Part shown: piece after piece, positions 1 to 9,031 of the stretch | How the letters are laid out: the number at the start of each line of letters is the position of its first letter | How positions within the stretch are numbered: position 1 is the first letter of the stretch | NCBI RefSeq assembly: GCF_011769525.1 | Contig: NZ_CP050440.1 | Location: 1,737,501 to 1,801,500 of the forward strand | Direction of reading: 5' to 3' | Length of the DNA stretch: 64,000 nt | From: Tolypothrix sp. PCC 7910 | Lineage (GTDB): Bacteria > Cyanobacteriota > Cyanobacteriia > Cyanobacteriales > Nostocaceae | Notes under the pieces: model-generated | Databases searched by the model: none | What the model saw: the letters and a program-made list of their open reading frames with translations, nothing else | Told to the model about the DNA's origin: nothing | Translations under genes and position numbers: made by a program

Positions 1-2
1 GG

Positions 3-167
3 CAAAAGTTAGGTTGGACACCATCGGTTACCTTTGAGGGACTTGTAGCATTAATGGTAGAAGCAGATCTCCAAGCATTAGGTATCACTTCTCCCAATGG
101 CAATGGTTCGTCAGTACCGCATGATATTGCGACTGTTCGTCAACAACTGGGTGCGCTCCACTTTTGA
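3..167 (+). CDS. gmd: GDP-mannose 4,6-dehydratase, C-terminal end (partial)
   Basis: The window opens inside a gene. The third frame reads 54 codons to a TGA at 165-167. The peptide begins QKLGWTPSVTFEGLVALMV, the conserved tail of GDP-mannose 4,6-dehydratase (LGW-P-V-F-LV-MV-DL). The enzyme makes GDP-4-keto-6-deoxymannose, the substrate of the next gene, fcl, which starts 26 bases downstream. The gmd-fcl order is the usual GDP-L-fucose operon. The call rests on the tail and the neighbour; the active site lies outside the window. Confidence 0.82.
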   Translation, partial: QKLGWTPSVTFEGLVALMVEADLQALGITSPNGNGSSVPHDIATVRQQLGALHF

Positions 168-193
168 TTTAAACTGTCGCTGAGGATAAAAAT

Positions 194-1138
194 ATGGCTG
201 CCTTAGAATTAAAAAATAAACGGATTCTCGTCACTGGTGGGTCGGGTTTCCTAGGTCGTCAGGTGATAGATCAGCTGTGTAAAGCAGGAGCAGATCTTCA
301 AAAAATTACAGTACCGCGATCGCGTGATTGCGACCTGCGGGTCTGGGAAAATAACCAACGTGTAGTTGATCAGCAAGATATTGTTATTCACTTGGCGGCA
401 CACGTTGGTGGTATCGGCCTCAACCGCGAAAAACCAGCCGAGTTGTTCTACGACAACTTGATGATGGGAACTCAATTAATTCATGCAGCCTATCAAGCTG
501 GAGTAGAAAAATTCGTCTGTGTTGGCACTATCTGCGCTTATCCCAAATTTACCCCAGTGCCTTTCAAAGAAGATGACCTTTGGAATGGCTATCCTGAAGA
601 AACCAATGCTCCCTACGGAGTCGCCAAGAAAGCACTTTTAGTTCAACTGCAATCTTACCGCCAGCAGTACAACTTTAATGGTGTTTACTTGCTACCTGTA
701 AATTTATACGGGCCGGAAGATAACTTTGACCCCGGAAGTTCTCATGTGATTCCAGCGTTAATTCGCAAAGTTCACGAAGCCCAAATTAAAGGACAAAAGC
801 AGCTTCCTGTTTGGGGAGATGGTAGTCCTACCCGTGAGTTTCTTTATTCTGAAGATGCCGCACGGGGCATTGTTATGGGTACTCAATTCTATAACGACTC
901 AGAACCAGTTAATCTGGGAACAGGTCACGAAATCTCCATCAGGGATTTAATCAATTTAATTTGCAAACTGATGGAGTTTGATGGGGAAATTGTTTGGGAA
1001 ACAGACAAGCCTAATGGTCAACCTCGTCGTTGTTTAGATACGGAAAGGGCAAAGCAAGCTTTTAATTTTACAGCCCAAGTCAGCTTTGAGGAAGGGCTAA
1101 AGAATACCATTGCATGGTATCGCCAACACGCTGCATAA
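194..1138 (+). CDS. fcl: GDP-L-fucose synthase (GDP-4-keto-6-deoxymannose epimerase/reductase)
   Basis: This 314-aa extended short-chain dehydrogenase makes GDP-L-fucose from the gmd product in the cytoplasm, for surface polysaccharide. A Rossmann NADP site, VTGGSGFLG, lies at about residues 13-21, and the catalytic YxxxK is Tyr141-Lys145 (YGVAK). HVGGIGLNR near residues 70-78 and NLYGPEDNF are hallmarks of the fucose-synthase branch. The length is normal for the family. It follows gmd in an apparent operon, and the ATG at 194 lies shortly after an AGGA-like sequence. Confidence 0.95.
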   Translation: MAALELKNKRILVTGGSGFLGRQVIDQLCKAGADLQKITVPRSRDCDLRVWENNQRVVDQQDIVIHLAAHVGGIGLNREKPAELFYDNLMMGTQLIHAAYQAGVEKFVCVGTICAYPKFTPVPFKEDDLWNGYPEETNAPYGVAKKALLVQLQSYRQQYNFNGVYLLPVNLYGPEDNFDPGSSHVIPALIRKVHEAQIKGQKQLPVWGDGSPTREFLYSEDAARGIVMGTQFYNDSEPVNLGTGHEISIRDLINLICKLMEFDGEIVWETDKPNGQPRRCLDTERAKQAFNFTAQVSFEEGLKNTIAWYRQHAA

Positions 1139-1220
1139 CTTGATCAGTATCGCTGAGTAAATTAATGAATTTATAATTACCCACTTTTCACCAAAATATA
1201 CTGGAAATTCATGTGGGTAA

Positions 1221-1288
1221 GGGTTGAAAACCCTAATACACAAAACTATCTATGACGTAGGGCCTATGCCCTACGTGTTTGTTTTGTG
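1221..1288. repeat. Compound hairpin between fcl and the cyclo-ligase gene
   Basis: Two stem-loops follow fcl. The first is GGGTT-gaa-AACCC (1221-1233). The second has a perfect 9-bp core, ACGTAGGGC (1255-1263) with GCCCTACGT (1268-1276), and an outer pair CACAAAAC (1240-1247) with GTTTTGTG (1281-1288). It could act as a terminator or be a small mobile palindrome. Its right arm contains the GTG start codon of the following gene. Confidence 0.75.
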
Positions 1289-1891
1289 GCATTATCCCAA
1301 TTTCCAAAAATCCAGCAACAGATTCAAAATGTGGAAATTCCAGCTAAAACACAACTACGTCGGACTCTCTTAAAAAAACGTCAATCAATGTCAATGGCGG
1401 AATGGAGAGAAAAAAGCGATCGCATCTGTACCCAACTCCAAGCCTCTGTTCTATTGACTCAAGCAAAAACTATACTGGCATATTTCAGTTTTCGCCAAGA
1501 ACCAGATCTGAGTTTGCTATTTGCTCATCCTCAATACCGTTGGGGATTTCCGCGTTGCGTTGGTAAATCCCTGTTTTGGCATAGTTGGACTCCCCAAGAT
1601 GCTGTAGTAATTGGCACATATGGTATTGTCGAACCTCGTCCTGATGCACCCACAATAGACTCAGCAGAAGTAGATTTAATACTTGTCCCCAGTGTTGCTT
1701 GCAACTATCAAGGATATCGTTTAGGCTATGGCGGCGGATATTACGATCGCCTCCTTAGTTCGCCTGAATGGCAAAACAAGCCAACTATCGGTATTTTATT
1801 TGATTTCGCCTATTTACCCCAAATACCTATTGAACATTGGGATAAACCTTTAAATGCTGTATGTACAGAAGCTAGGTTTACCGCAGCATAG
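1286..1891 (+). CDS. 5-formyltetrahydrofolate cyclo-ligase
   Basis: This enzyme converts 5-formyl-THF to 5,10-methenyl-THF with ATP, recycling folate. The 201-aa protein has the family signature GYGGGYYDR at residues 147-155, and a basic N-terminal helix (QLRRTLLKKRQSM) typical of the nucleotide-binding start. The only in-frame starts near the beginning are GTG at 1286 and GTG at 1331. The first lies in the right arm of the hairpin ending at 1288, so translation may begin at 1331. It is unrelated to the flanking polysaccharide genes. Confidence 0.9.
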   Translation: MALSQFPKIQQQIQNVEIPAKTQLRRTLLKKRQSMSMAEWREKSDRICTQLQASVLLTQAKTILAYFSFRQEPDLSLLFAHPQYRWGFPRCVGKSLFWHSWTPQDAVVIGTYGIVEPRPDAPTIDSAEVDLILVPSVACNYQGYRLGYGGGYYDRLLSSPEWQNKPTIGILFDFAYLPQIPIEHWDKPLNAVCTEARFTAA

Positions 1892-1922
1892 ATAGGGCGT
1901 TTGTAATTTGGTGTTATTTCTC

Positions 1923-1950
1923 CCCATTACCCATTACCCATTACCCAATT
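1923..1950. repeat. Heptamer tandem repeat (CCCATTA)n
   Basis: Three exact copies of CCCATTA plus a partial fourth lie between two convergent genes. This is the short tandem repeat type common in heterocystous cyanobacteria. Confidence 0.85.
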
Positions 1951-1951
1951 C

Positions 1952-4171
1952 CTAAACCCTTGGCGAATCCTTTACATCATTAGCAATGATGCCAATTAAA
2001 TTCAACCTACTTAAAATTTCTCTTGATTGAATCAGTTCACTTTGAGTAATCTGACCAATACGCCCCACTAAAACAATTCCACTACATAAAGATGCAATAA
2101 TTCTGGCATCAACTGCGTCTAAAATTGCCGGAGCATCTATTAATACTAAATCGTAAGTTTGCTCAAACAATTCTATTAACTCTTTCATGCGCGCTGAACT
2201 GAGTAGCTTGACTGTATCTTCTGGTGTGGGGCCAGCAGTCAAAACATCAATATCAGGATGAATGGGTTGGATATAATCTGCAACTGGGGTGTTAGCTTCT
2301 TCCTCTAACAATAGAGATAAACCCCAATCATTGGGTAGTTCTAAAATATTGTGCAGGCGGGGATTCTGCAAGTTAGCATCAATCAATAATACCCGGCGAT
2401 GCATATGAGCCGCACTCACCGCCAGCCCTAAAGACAAAGTTGTTTTACCTTCACTAGCTAATGTTGAAGTCAACATTATTGATTGAAAAATCTGAGGATA
2501 TTTTAATATTTGAATGTTTTGATAGACCATATCTAAATTTTCGTGATATGGCAATCTGGGGTTACTTTCTACTACTAAGGGAATTGCTTTATCTTGTTTA
2601 TTCCAAGGTAGCTTTGTCAGTCTTTTTCTCTTACTGCCGCCTAGTTTTGGTACTGTTCCCAGTAATCTTAAATTCGTCAGTCTTTGTAATTCTCTTGCAG
2701 AATATATGACATCATGAAACATTTCCCAAATTAGGGCTGCTACTATGCCTAAAATCGGCCCAATGATGATTCCACCACCTAAGAGAAATACTCGTCCACT
2801 ACCCAAATACATGCCCTTATCTGGTGCTTCTAAAACTTGCCAATCAAACCCGCCTTGAGCAATTTTTAAGCCTAAAGATTGTTGCGCCTGGAGTAGTTGC
2901 TCCAGTGTTTTGCGATTTGTTTCCACCTCTGGTAAGAGACGATTGTACTGGGCTATGAGGGCAGGGTATTTACTGAGTTCAGAACGTAACCGCTGCTCCG
3001 ATTCAACTAAACTTTTTTCATTAGCAATTAACCCTAAAGAAGTTGTTTGTACTTGAATCACCTCTTCTACTAGCTTCAAGTCAACGCCTACCATTTGTCC
3101 TTGGGTTAATAACGGTTGGCGAGAATCTCCCACATTTCGCCCTTTCTCTCCTATTGATCTTCCCGCTTCTTGCCGTAAGAGTGCCAATAGACTTTGACGC
3201 TGCTGCGTCAGATTTTGGATTACGGGAGAATTATCTGTATAGCGTAGTCGCTGCTGTGCTAAAGCCAGTTCAGTCTTTTGAATCTCATTAAGTAGCCCCT
3301 GGTAACGTGTTGATTGGCTCAATCTAGAAGAAATAATGGCGTTCTGAGATGAAGCAGCCATTTTTCGCTCTAGGTTAGCTTGGCGCGCTCTATTGTCTTG
3401 AAGTTGTGCGCGAGTAGTTTGTAACTGTTGTTGAATATCAGCCAGAGATTCCAGCAAAATTTTGCTTTGGACTTCTGGATCGAGTAAATTATGCTGCCGA
3501 CGAAAGGCTTCTAAATTTTTTTCTGATTGGCTTACTTCTTTTCTAATTTCTGGTAAGCGCGCATTAACAAAAGAAAGCCCTTTATGTAATCGCTCGTTTT
3601 GTTGTTCTATGTTGTAATCTTGATAAACAGTTTGTAGTGCTTGTAAGACTTTTTGTGCTTTAACTGGATCTTTGTCTTTGAAGGACACCTCAAATACTTG
3701 GCTGGGTATTTTATTAATACCCGAACCACCCTCAATTTGCGCTACTTCTAAGGGTGGTTTTTCGCCTTTTTCTTTTTTTCCTTTAATATCTTCTAAGGTA
3801 ATATCTGGATAAGTCGGACGCAGTAAATCTACAGCTTTTTGGATGAGTTTAGAACTCATCATGAGTTTTAGCTGGGCTGTATAGTCAACTACTTGAAAAT
3901 TGGGATCTGTGAACTCGCTATCTGCATCTCCCTGAACATTACTTGAGCGTACCCCTTCATATAAGTTGGAACTTACAAGTATTTGCATAGAGCTTTGGTA
4001 ATTTGGTTTGGCAATGACAGCAAGAATGCTTGCAACTGACATCACTGCACAGGAAATACCCAATATCAGATAACGCCGATGAAACAGAATTGTAGTGAGT
4101 TGTTTGATGTCAACCGCGTTTTGTGGAGAGTTAATGAGCATTTGTCCTTGATTCAGACCAGTGTTAGCCAC
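1952..4171 (-). CDS. Wzc-like polysaccharide co-polymerase with C-terminal tyrosine-kinase-type ATPase domain
   Basis: This 739-aa inner-membrane protein should control polysaccharide chain length and export. It has a Wzz domain with a first membrane segment at about 34-54, long coiled coils (205-340), a GNVR-type segment before the second membrane segment (461-483), and a BY-kinase-type P-loop domain (540-739). Walker A is LASEGKTT (571-578) and Walker B is LVLIDAP (675-681). Two departures are visible. The Walker A' motif, usually DxD followed by R, reads DAN then Q (598-602). The C-terminus also lacks the tyrosine cluster that these kinases autophosphorylate. Kinase activity is therefore doubtful, while the structural co-polymerase role remains likely. 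Confidence 0.88.
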   Translation of the reverse strand: MANTGLNQGQMLINSPQNAVDIKQLTTILFHRRYLILGISCAVMSVASILAVIAKPNYQSSMQILVSSNLYEGVRSSNVQGDADSEFTDPNFQVVDYTAQLKLMMSSKLIQKAVDLLRPTYPDITLEDIKGKKEKGEKPPLEVAQIEGGSGINKIPSQVFEVSFKDKDPVKAQKVLQALQTVYQDYNIEQQNERLHKGLSFVNARLPEIRKEVSQSEKNLEAFRRQHNLLDPEVQSKILLESLADIQQQLQTTRAQLQDNRARQANLERKMAASSQNAIISSRLSQSTRYQGLLNEIQKTELALAQQRLRYTDNSPVIQNLTQQRQSLLALLRQEAGRSIGEKGRNVGDSRQPLLTQGQMVGVDLKLVEEVIQVQTTSLGLIANEKSLVESEQRLRSELSKYPALIAQYNRLLPEVETNRKTLEQLLQAQQSLGLKIAQGGFDWQVLEAPDKGMYLGSGRVFLLGGGIIIGPILGIVAALIWEMFHDVIYSARELQRLTNLRLLGTVPKLGGSKRKRLTKLPWNKQDKAIPLVVESNPRLPYHENLDMVYQNIQILKYPQIFQSIMLTSTLASEGKTTLSLGLAVSAAHMHRRVLLIDANLQNPRLHNILELPNDWGLSLLLEEEANTPVADYIQPIHPDIDVLTAGPTPEDTVKLLSSARMKELIELFEQTYDLVLIDAPAILDAVDARIIASLCSGIVLVGRIGQITQSELIQSREILSRLNLIGIIANDVKDSPRV

Positions 4172-4770
4172 TATAAAAGTCCTCTAATCTCGAAATAATA
4201 AATCAGGAAGATTGCTAGAAAATCTCTTGGAAGTGAATTTTTATGACAGTATAGACGCAATCTTATGATAAATGATTCCTGGTTGACAAAATAAATTATT
4301 TTCCATAATTGTACGTATATTAATTGTGATTAATAATTTTCATCTAACAAAAATTAAAACTATTGCTAGAGTTTTTAATGATAAAATTTATACATTTATA
4401 TTCCAAGGTATAATGTGTTCAGTTTAAGATATTTGACAGAGAAATTAATTTTACAACTAGATAGCAATTAACCAGCTTTAATTTATCAAGGAATAGCAGA
4501 AATTAAATTATCTAATTTTGAGAGCGAAGACAACAAGCAGTTTCTTTATCCTATGGCTTCTCTGCTCCCTCTGCTAACAGAGTAATAGGATAATTTACAG
4601 CACTTTTAAGTAAGTGAGGTACATCATTAGTAATGATTAGGAAATTTATCTATTACTAATTACTGTTTTCAATTAGTTGCTGTACCTCATAAACATCGAA
4701 TCTGCTTTATTTCTTGTTAGCCTCTAAAAGATATAGAGCTATGGTGAATTAAGTTCAAAAAATTAATCTT
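4172..4770. other. 599-bp intergenic region, AT-rich
   Basis: I find no convincing gene. The sequence is strongly AT-rich and should hold the promoter of the wzc-like gene. A 7-bp inverted pair, GAGGTAC and GTACCTC, brackets about 60 bases near 4617-4688. Nothing else is recognisable. Confidence 0.5.
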
Positions 4771-5691
4771 TTACGAATATTTCAGATTTCTATAAAAAAG
4801 TTTTTTAAGTTTATTCTTTAGTCTAAACATGAGACTAATATTAAACTGAGTTTCCTGGGTAAATTGGTCAGCTTTGGTATTACGAACTATAAAGTGCGGA
4901 TGTTTGAGCGGAAATTCCATTGCTTGTGTGGGATAGTTAGCTAAAGGGCTATAAATATCTTTTGTATTAGTCGCTTCCAGGCTAAAACCAATATTGGAAA
5001 CTAAATTAACGTTTGGCAGAATAGTTAAACCATTTTGCAGCCAAGAAGTTAATGTCCAAGGATAATCCCAAGTATTAATGTTGCCTTGATAATAATTTTG
5101 AAAAATTTTTGTCCAATATTTCACTGCTATAGAATCACCAAGTATATCTTGTAGTAAGTTGCTATCTCTAACTTTTACCCAGTGCTGCATTTCTAAATCA
5201 TAGTGTTGCCATGCACGTCGCCAAGTTGCCCAACCCCAAATCAGGGGGTAGCGAGAAAAGTAATAGCTATATACAGTACGTTGTTTACCAAACTGAAAAT
5301 TATTACCTGAAATCGTCATAATGCGTTGGTCATGACGATATTTATCTAATAATTCTTCGCAATATCTAAAGAATGTGGGATGAGGTAAACAATCATGTTC
5401 CAGAATAATTGCTGTTTCTACTTGCTGAAAAACCCAGTTAAGACCAGTAGCAATACGCATTTTAGGGCCTAAATTTTCCTGGGAGTAGTTGGTTAGGACT
5501 TTACAATCCCAATCAACTTGCTCAATCAGTTTTTTACAAGCAGCACACTTATGGAAATCATCAGGATGTTGGGGACGGGGAGCATCAGCAATCACCAATA
5601 AAATTGGAGGTTTAACCTGACGAATTACTTCAAAAACTTTTGCTGTAGTGTCTGGCCGATTAAAAATGGTTAAGGCAACAGCAGTATTCAT
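4771..5691 (-). CDS. Glycosyltransferase-like protein, diverged copy of a tandem pair
   Basis: This GT2-like nucleotide-sugar transferase relative (306 aa from MNTAVALTIF) has a paralog at 6111-7025 that also begins MNTA. That shared start makes the ATG at 5691 better than the one at 5727. The two proteins match over most of their length, for example in the shared SRYPLIWGWATWRRAW segment. In this copy three positions that fit the usual family pattern in the twin are changed: ADGPR to ADAPR, NLGC to NLGP, and LEDDC to LEHDC at the probable metal/nucleotide motif. It may be inactive or altered in specificity. It is transcribed with the other minus-strand polysaccharide genes. Confidence 0.78.
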   Translation of the reverse strand: MNTAVALTIFNRPDTTAKVFEVIRQVKPPILLVIADAPRPQHPDDFHKCAACKKLIEQVDWDCKVLTNYSQENLGPKMRIATGLNWVFQQVETAIILEHDCLPHPTFFRYCEELLDKYRHDQRIMTISGNNFQFGKQRTVYSYYFSRYPLIWGWATWRRAWQHYDLEMQHWVKVRDSNLLQDILGDSIAVKYWTKIFQNYYQGNINTWDYPWTLTSWLQNGLTILPNVNLVSNIGFSLEATNTKDIYSPLANYPTQAMEFPLKHPHFIVRNTKADQFTQETQFNISLMFRLKNKLKKLFYRNLKYS

Positions 5692-6110
5692 AAATAAATT
5701 ATGTTGATGTTTCTGTTGTGATCGCAATGCTATTTAATTTGTGAAATGACTTATTTACTAGTCCAGTTTTATTGCTAAAATCACTTGCTGAGAACAGAAA
5801 TAGGGAAGAGGGAATAGTACCAATTCTCCAAAATCAAGGTACATATATAGCAATCCTAAATAATTTGTGAGATATGGCATTAAGGTTCGTTGACTGTTGA
5901 CTGTTGACTGTCAACGGTTAACAGCCACAACGGATATTTTTCACAACTAAAATATGATTGCTATAGTCATCTGGGGGAATCGGTACAGGGAACAAGAGAT
6001 AAATTTTTTGTAGACAATAACGTAGTTTTTGAGGAATTAAATATGATTCCTATATGGTCAAAACAAGATGGGAGTTTATTAGATGAGATGTTGTAATAGC
6101 TGGTAAGTGA
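5692..6110. repeat. Intergenic region with heptamer repeat and hairpin
   Basis: This 419-bp gap between the twin glycosyltransferase genes has no gene. It contains three copies of GTTGACT (5889-5909) followed by GTCAAC, which can pair back on the repeat. The rest is AT-rich. Confidence 0.6.
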
Positions 6111-7025
6111 TTAATTAAGGTAAAGTTTGCAGTTTTTTTTTATTTGACTTTTTAGCCTAGATATCAAACTAGTCTGAAACTGAGTTTGCTGGGTAAATTG
6201 ATCGGCCTGTACATCACGAATCATAAATTCTGGATGCTTGAGCGGAAATTCTATTGCTTGAGTAGGATGATTAGCAAATGGGCTATAAATATCTTTTGTG
6301 TTAGCTGCTGCCAAACTAAATCCAATATTAGAAACTAAATTGACATTTGGCAAAATAGTTAAAGCGTTTTGCAGCCAAGAAGTGAGAGTCCAGCGAAAAG
6401 CCCAGGAATCAATATTGCCTTTGTAACAATTTTCAAAAAGTCTTGTCCAGTATTTTACCGCGGTGGAATCATCAAGTATATCTTGCAGCCAGTTACCATC
6501 TTGTACTTCTACCCAATGCTTCATTTCTCTATCATACTTTTGCCATGCGCGTCGCCAAGTTGCCCAGCCCCAAATCAGCGGATAGCGAGAAAAGTAATAG
6601 CTATTTTCAGTACGTTGGCGACCAAACTGAAAATTGTTTCCTGAAATGGTCATGATACGTTGGTCATGACGATATTTATCTAATAATTCTTCACAAAATC
6701 TAAAGAATGTGGGATGAGGTAAACAATCATCTTCCAGAATAATTGCTGTTTCTACTTGTTGAAAAACCCAGTCTAAACCTGTGGAGATACATTCTTTACA
6801 TCCAAGATTAATATCAGATATTTTTTGAAGTAATTCACAATCCCAATCAATTTTCTCAATAATTTTTCTAGCAGCAGCACAATTTTCCACATCTTCAGGA
6901 TGCTGCTGACGAGGGCCATCAGCAATTACTAACAGCTTAGGGGGTTTAATCTGCCGAATTACCTCAAAAACTTTAGCTGTAGTATCTGGTTTATTAAAGA
7001 TAATTAAGGCTATAGCAGTATTCAT
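6111..7025 (-). CDS. GT2-like glycosyltransferase, intact-looking copy of a tandem pair
   Basis: This is a 304-aa glycosyltransferase of the bacterial family with motifs IFNKPDTT, ADGPR, NLGC, LEDDCLPHP and WGWATWRRAW, all present here. The LEDD motif is the expected metal/nucleotide-sugar site. It is thought to add a sugar to a lipid-linked surface polysaccharide. The start at MNTAIAL (7025) is chosen by agreement with the neighbouring paralog. It ends 71 bases downstream of the ABC exporter gene and probably shares its transcript. Confidence 0.82.
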   Translation of the reverse strand: MNTAIALIIFNKPDTTAKVFEVIRQIKPPKLLVIADGPRQQHPEDVENCAAARKIIEKIDWDCELLQKISDINLGCKECISTGLDWVFQQVETAIILEDDCLPHPTFFRFCEELLDKYRHDQRIMTISGNNFQFGRQRTENSYYFSRYPLIWGWATWRRAWQKYDREMKHWVEVQDGNWLQDILDDSTAVKYWTRLFENCYKGNIDSWAFRWTLTSWLQNALTILPNVNLVSNIGFSLAAANTKDIYSPFANHPTQAIEFPLKHPEFMIRDVQADQFTQQTQFQTSLISRLKSQIKKNCKLYLN

Positions 7026-7096
7026 AAGTTTACTGACATTTGGTGTTTGGGGTTTGTGATTTATCACATGAAAATCCTATCCCTAGCCTTTTGTTT

Positions 7097-8941
7097 CTAG
7101 CCCCTACCTAACTCATATTGCATTTGATGGTATTGCCAAAATTTGCCTCGTTGTTGTAAAAGTTCTTGGTATCCGCCTTGTTCGATGATATGACCTTGCT
7201 CGAGTACGACAATTTTGTCAGCTCGAAAAATAGTAGATAATCGATGAGCGATCGCAATTACTGTTCTACCTACTGCTAGCTTTTCTAGGGAATCCTGTAT
7301 TAACCTTTCAGAAACAGAGTCTAGGGCGCTGGTAGCTTCATCAAGAATCAAAATTTCGGGGTTGCGTAGGAGGGCGCGGGCTATAGCAATTCGTTGGCGT
7401 TGTCCACCAGATAAACGAACTCCGCGATCGCCTAGTTTAGTTTGAAAACCTTGGGGTAACTCTAAAATAAATTCTAGGGCATTGGCTTGTCTGGCTACTT
7501 CTGCAATTTCTGCCTCGTCTACGCCCTCTAAACCATAGGCGATGTTGTTTTGGACGGTGGTATTGAAAATAAAGGTATCTTGGCTGACTACCGCCATGCG
7601 CGATCGCAGTGATTGTAGGCGAAATTGGCGCAAGTCGATGCCATCTATCAAAATTTTGCCTCTAGTCGGATCGTAAAAGCGCATCAGCAAGTCTGCTAGG
7701 GTTGTTTTTCCAGAACCGGAAGACCCCACCAACGCTAGCATCTGATTGCGTTTGATTGTCAGGGTGATATCTTCTAAGACTAACTTGTGATCGTCATAGC
7801 TAAAATCTACACAGGTAAATGCGATCGCTTGTTTTAAACCTGAAAACTCCAGTTCTCCATCTTCCTGATAAGTCTTATTATCAGTTCTTAAAAGTTCGTT
7901 GACACTTCTCAATGAGCCATAATAAGTAGCAATTATGCCCCAAGAACTGTTCATGTGAGCAATAATTGGTAACAGCCGAAATAGGGCAAACAAAAAAGCC
8001 AGTAACAACACTACATGAAGTTTACCACTAGCTACCAGTGTAGTGACTGCGACCAAAATCATGGCGATTAAAATTGTTGTCGCCATTGCCTCAATTAAAG
8101 GTTGTACCATAGCACTAATTGAGGTTGTTTTCATCCATGCTTTGGTAACTTGTCCGGCTACTTTATAGAAGCGTCTGCGCTCAAAATCTTGAGTCCAAAA
8201 TGCTTGGACAGTTCTCACCCCACCTACAAATTCTACAGCAGTGGATGCTAACTCACTACCAGCTGCTGTCATTTCCACACTAGCTGCACGCACTCGCTTA
8301 ATTAAATTTGCGGCTCCTGCTGCTAGTAAGCTAAATAAAAATACTGTAGCCAGTGTCAGTTGCCAAGAAATCACAAACATGGCTAGAGTATATGCCAAAA
8401 TTATGCAACTTTTGCTAACAAAATTAATTACCTCATTAAAAGCATAGCTAATTTCACTAACTTCGCTAGAAAATGTTTGAAAAAGTTCTCCAGAACGCTT
8501 TTGTGTATAATAACTTAAGCTGAGATTTTGAAATTGCTCAAAAATTTTTTTTCGTAACCTATCTATTAAATTTACTTCACAGAATTTGGCGTAGTAACGC
8601 CCCAAGTAGCTGAATAAACCCCGCAGCCAAACATTAAATAAAATTAATCCAGATATCCGATAAATTCGCTCAGATGCACTAGCCTGAGTTCCCAAAAACC
8701 AAATATCAAACCAAGCAATTCCTGATTGCAAAGGTGGCTGGTTAGCATTGGTTAAACCTTGCAACAAAACTGCAACTAAGCCAATTCCAGTTGCCTCCAG
8801 CACTGCTCCTATTAAAGTGAATAATACCGCGATTGCTGCAGTTAACCGCAAAGGTTGAAATAACTGTAGAATTAGATAGTGTTCCTGCCAAAATTTGGTT
8901 TTTACGAGCATTCTATGAAATAAATTAAGTAGCTCATGCAT
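7097..8941 (-). CDS. ABC exporter, fused permease and ATPase (MsbA/flippase type)
   Basis: This 614-aa half-transporter has a six-helix membrane domain (about 30-330) followed by an ATPase domain with all motifs intact: Walker A GSSGSGKTT (406-414), signature LSGGQ (510-514), Walker B ILILDEA (530-536) and the switch His566. Such proteins flip lipid-linked sugars or lipids across the inner membrane. Here the neighbours are glycosyltransferases, so export of a polysaccharide precursor is a fair inference; the substrate is not readable from sequence. Confidence 0.9.
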   Translation of the reverse strand: MHELLNLFHRMLVKTKFWQEHYLILQLFQPLRLTAAIAVLFTLIGAVLEATGIGLVAVLLQGLTNANQPPLQSGIAWFDIWFLGTQASASERIYRISGLILFNVWLRGLFSYLGRYYAKFCEVNLIDRLRKKIFEQFQNLSLSYYTQKRSGELFQTFSSEVSEISYAFNEVINFVSKSCIILAYTLAMFVISWQLTLATVFLFSLLAAGAANLIKRVRAASVEMTAAGSELASTAVEFVGGVRTVQAFWTQDFERRRFYKVAGQVTKAWMKTTSISAMVQPLIEAMATTILIAMILVAVTTLVASGKLHVVLLLAFLFALFRLLPIIAHMNSSWGIIATYYGSLRSVNELLRTDNKTYQEDGELEFSGLKQAIAFTCVDFSYDDHKLVLEDITLTIKRNQMLALVGSSGSGKTTLADLLMRFYDPTRGKILIDGIDLRQFRLQSLRSRMAVVSQDTFIFNTTVQNNIAYGLEGVDEAEIAEVARQANALEFILELPQGFQTKLGDRGVRLSGGQRQRIAIARALLRNPEILILDEATSALDSVSERLIQDSLEKLAVGRTVIAIAHRLSTIFRADKIVVLEQGHIIEQGGYQELLQQRGKFWQYHQMQYELGRG

Positions 8942-9031
8942 AAATTATTCTTGGTTGCGGTTACCACTTATATACACTAGGGTCTAGGGACTAGAATTTA
9001 TTTCTGAAAACTCATGTTGAGCTTAGTTTAT

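Noticed and set aside
2461-3291. Two 82-codon plus-strand frames
   Set aside because: Both are antisense shadows of the Wzc-like gene, whose domains fully explain the region.
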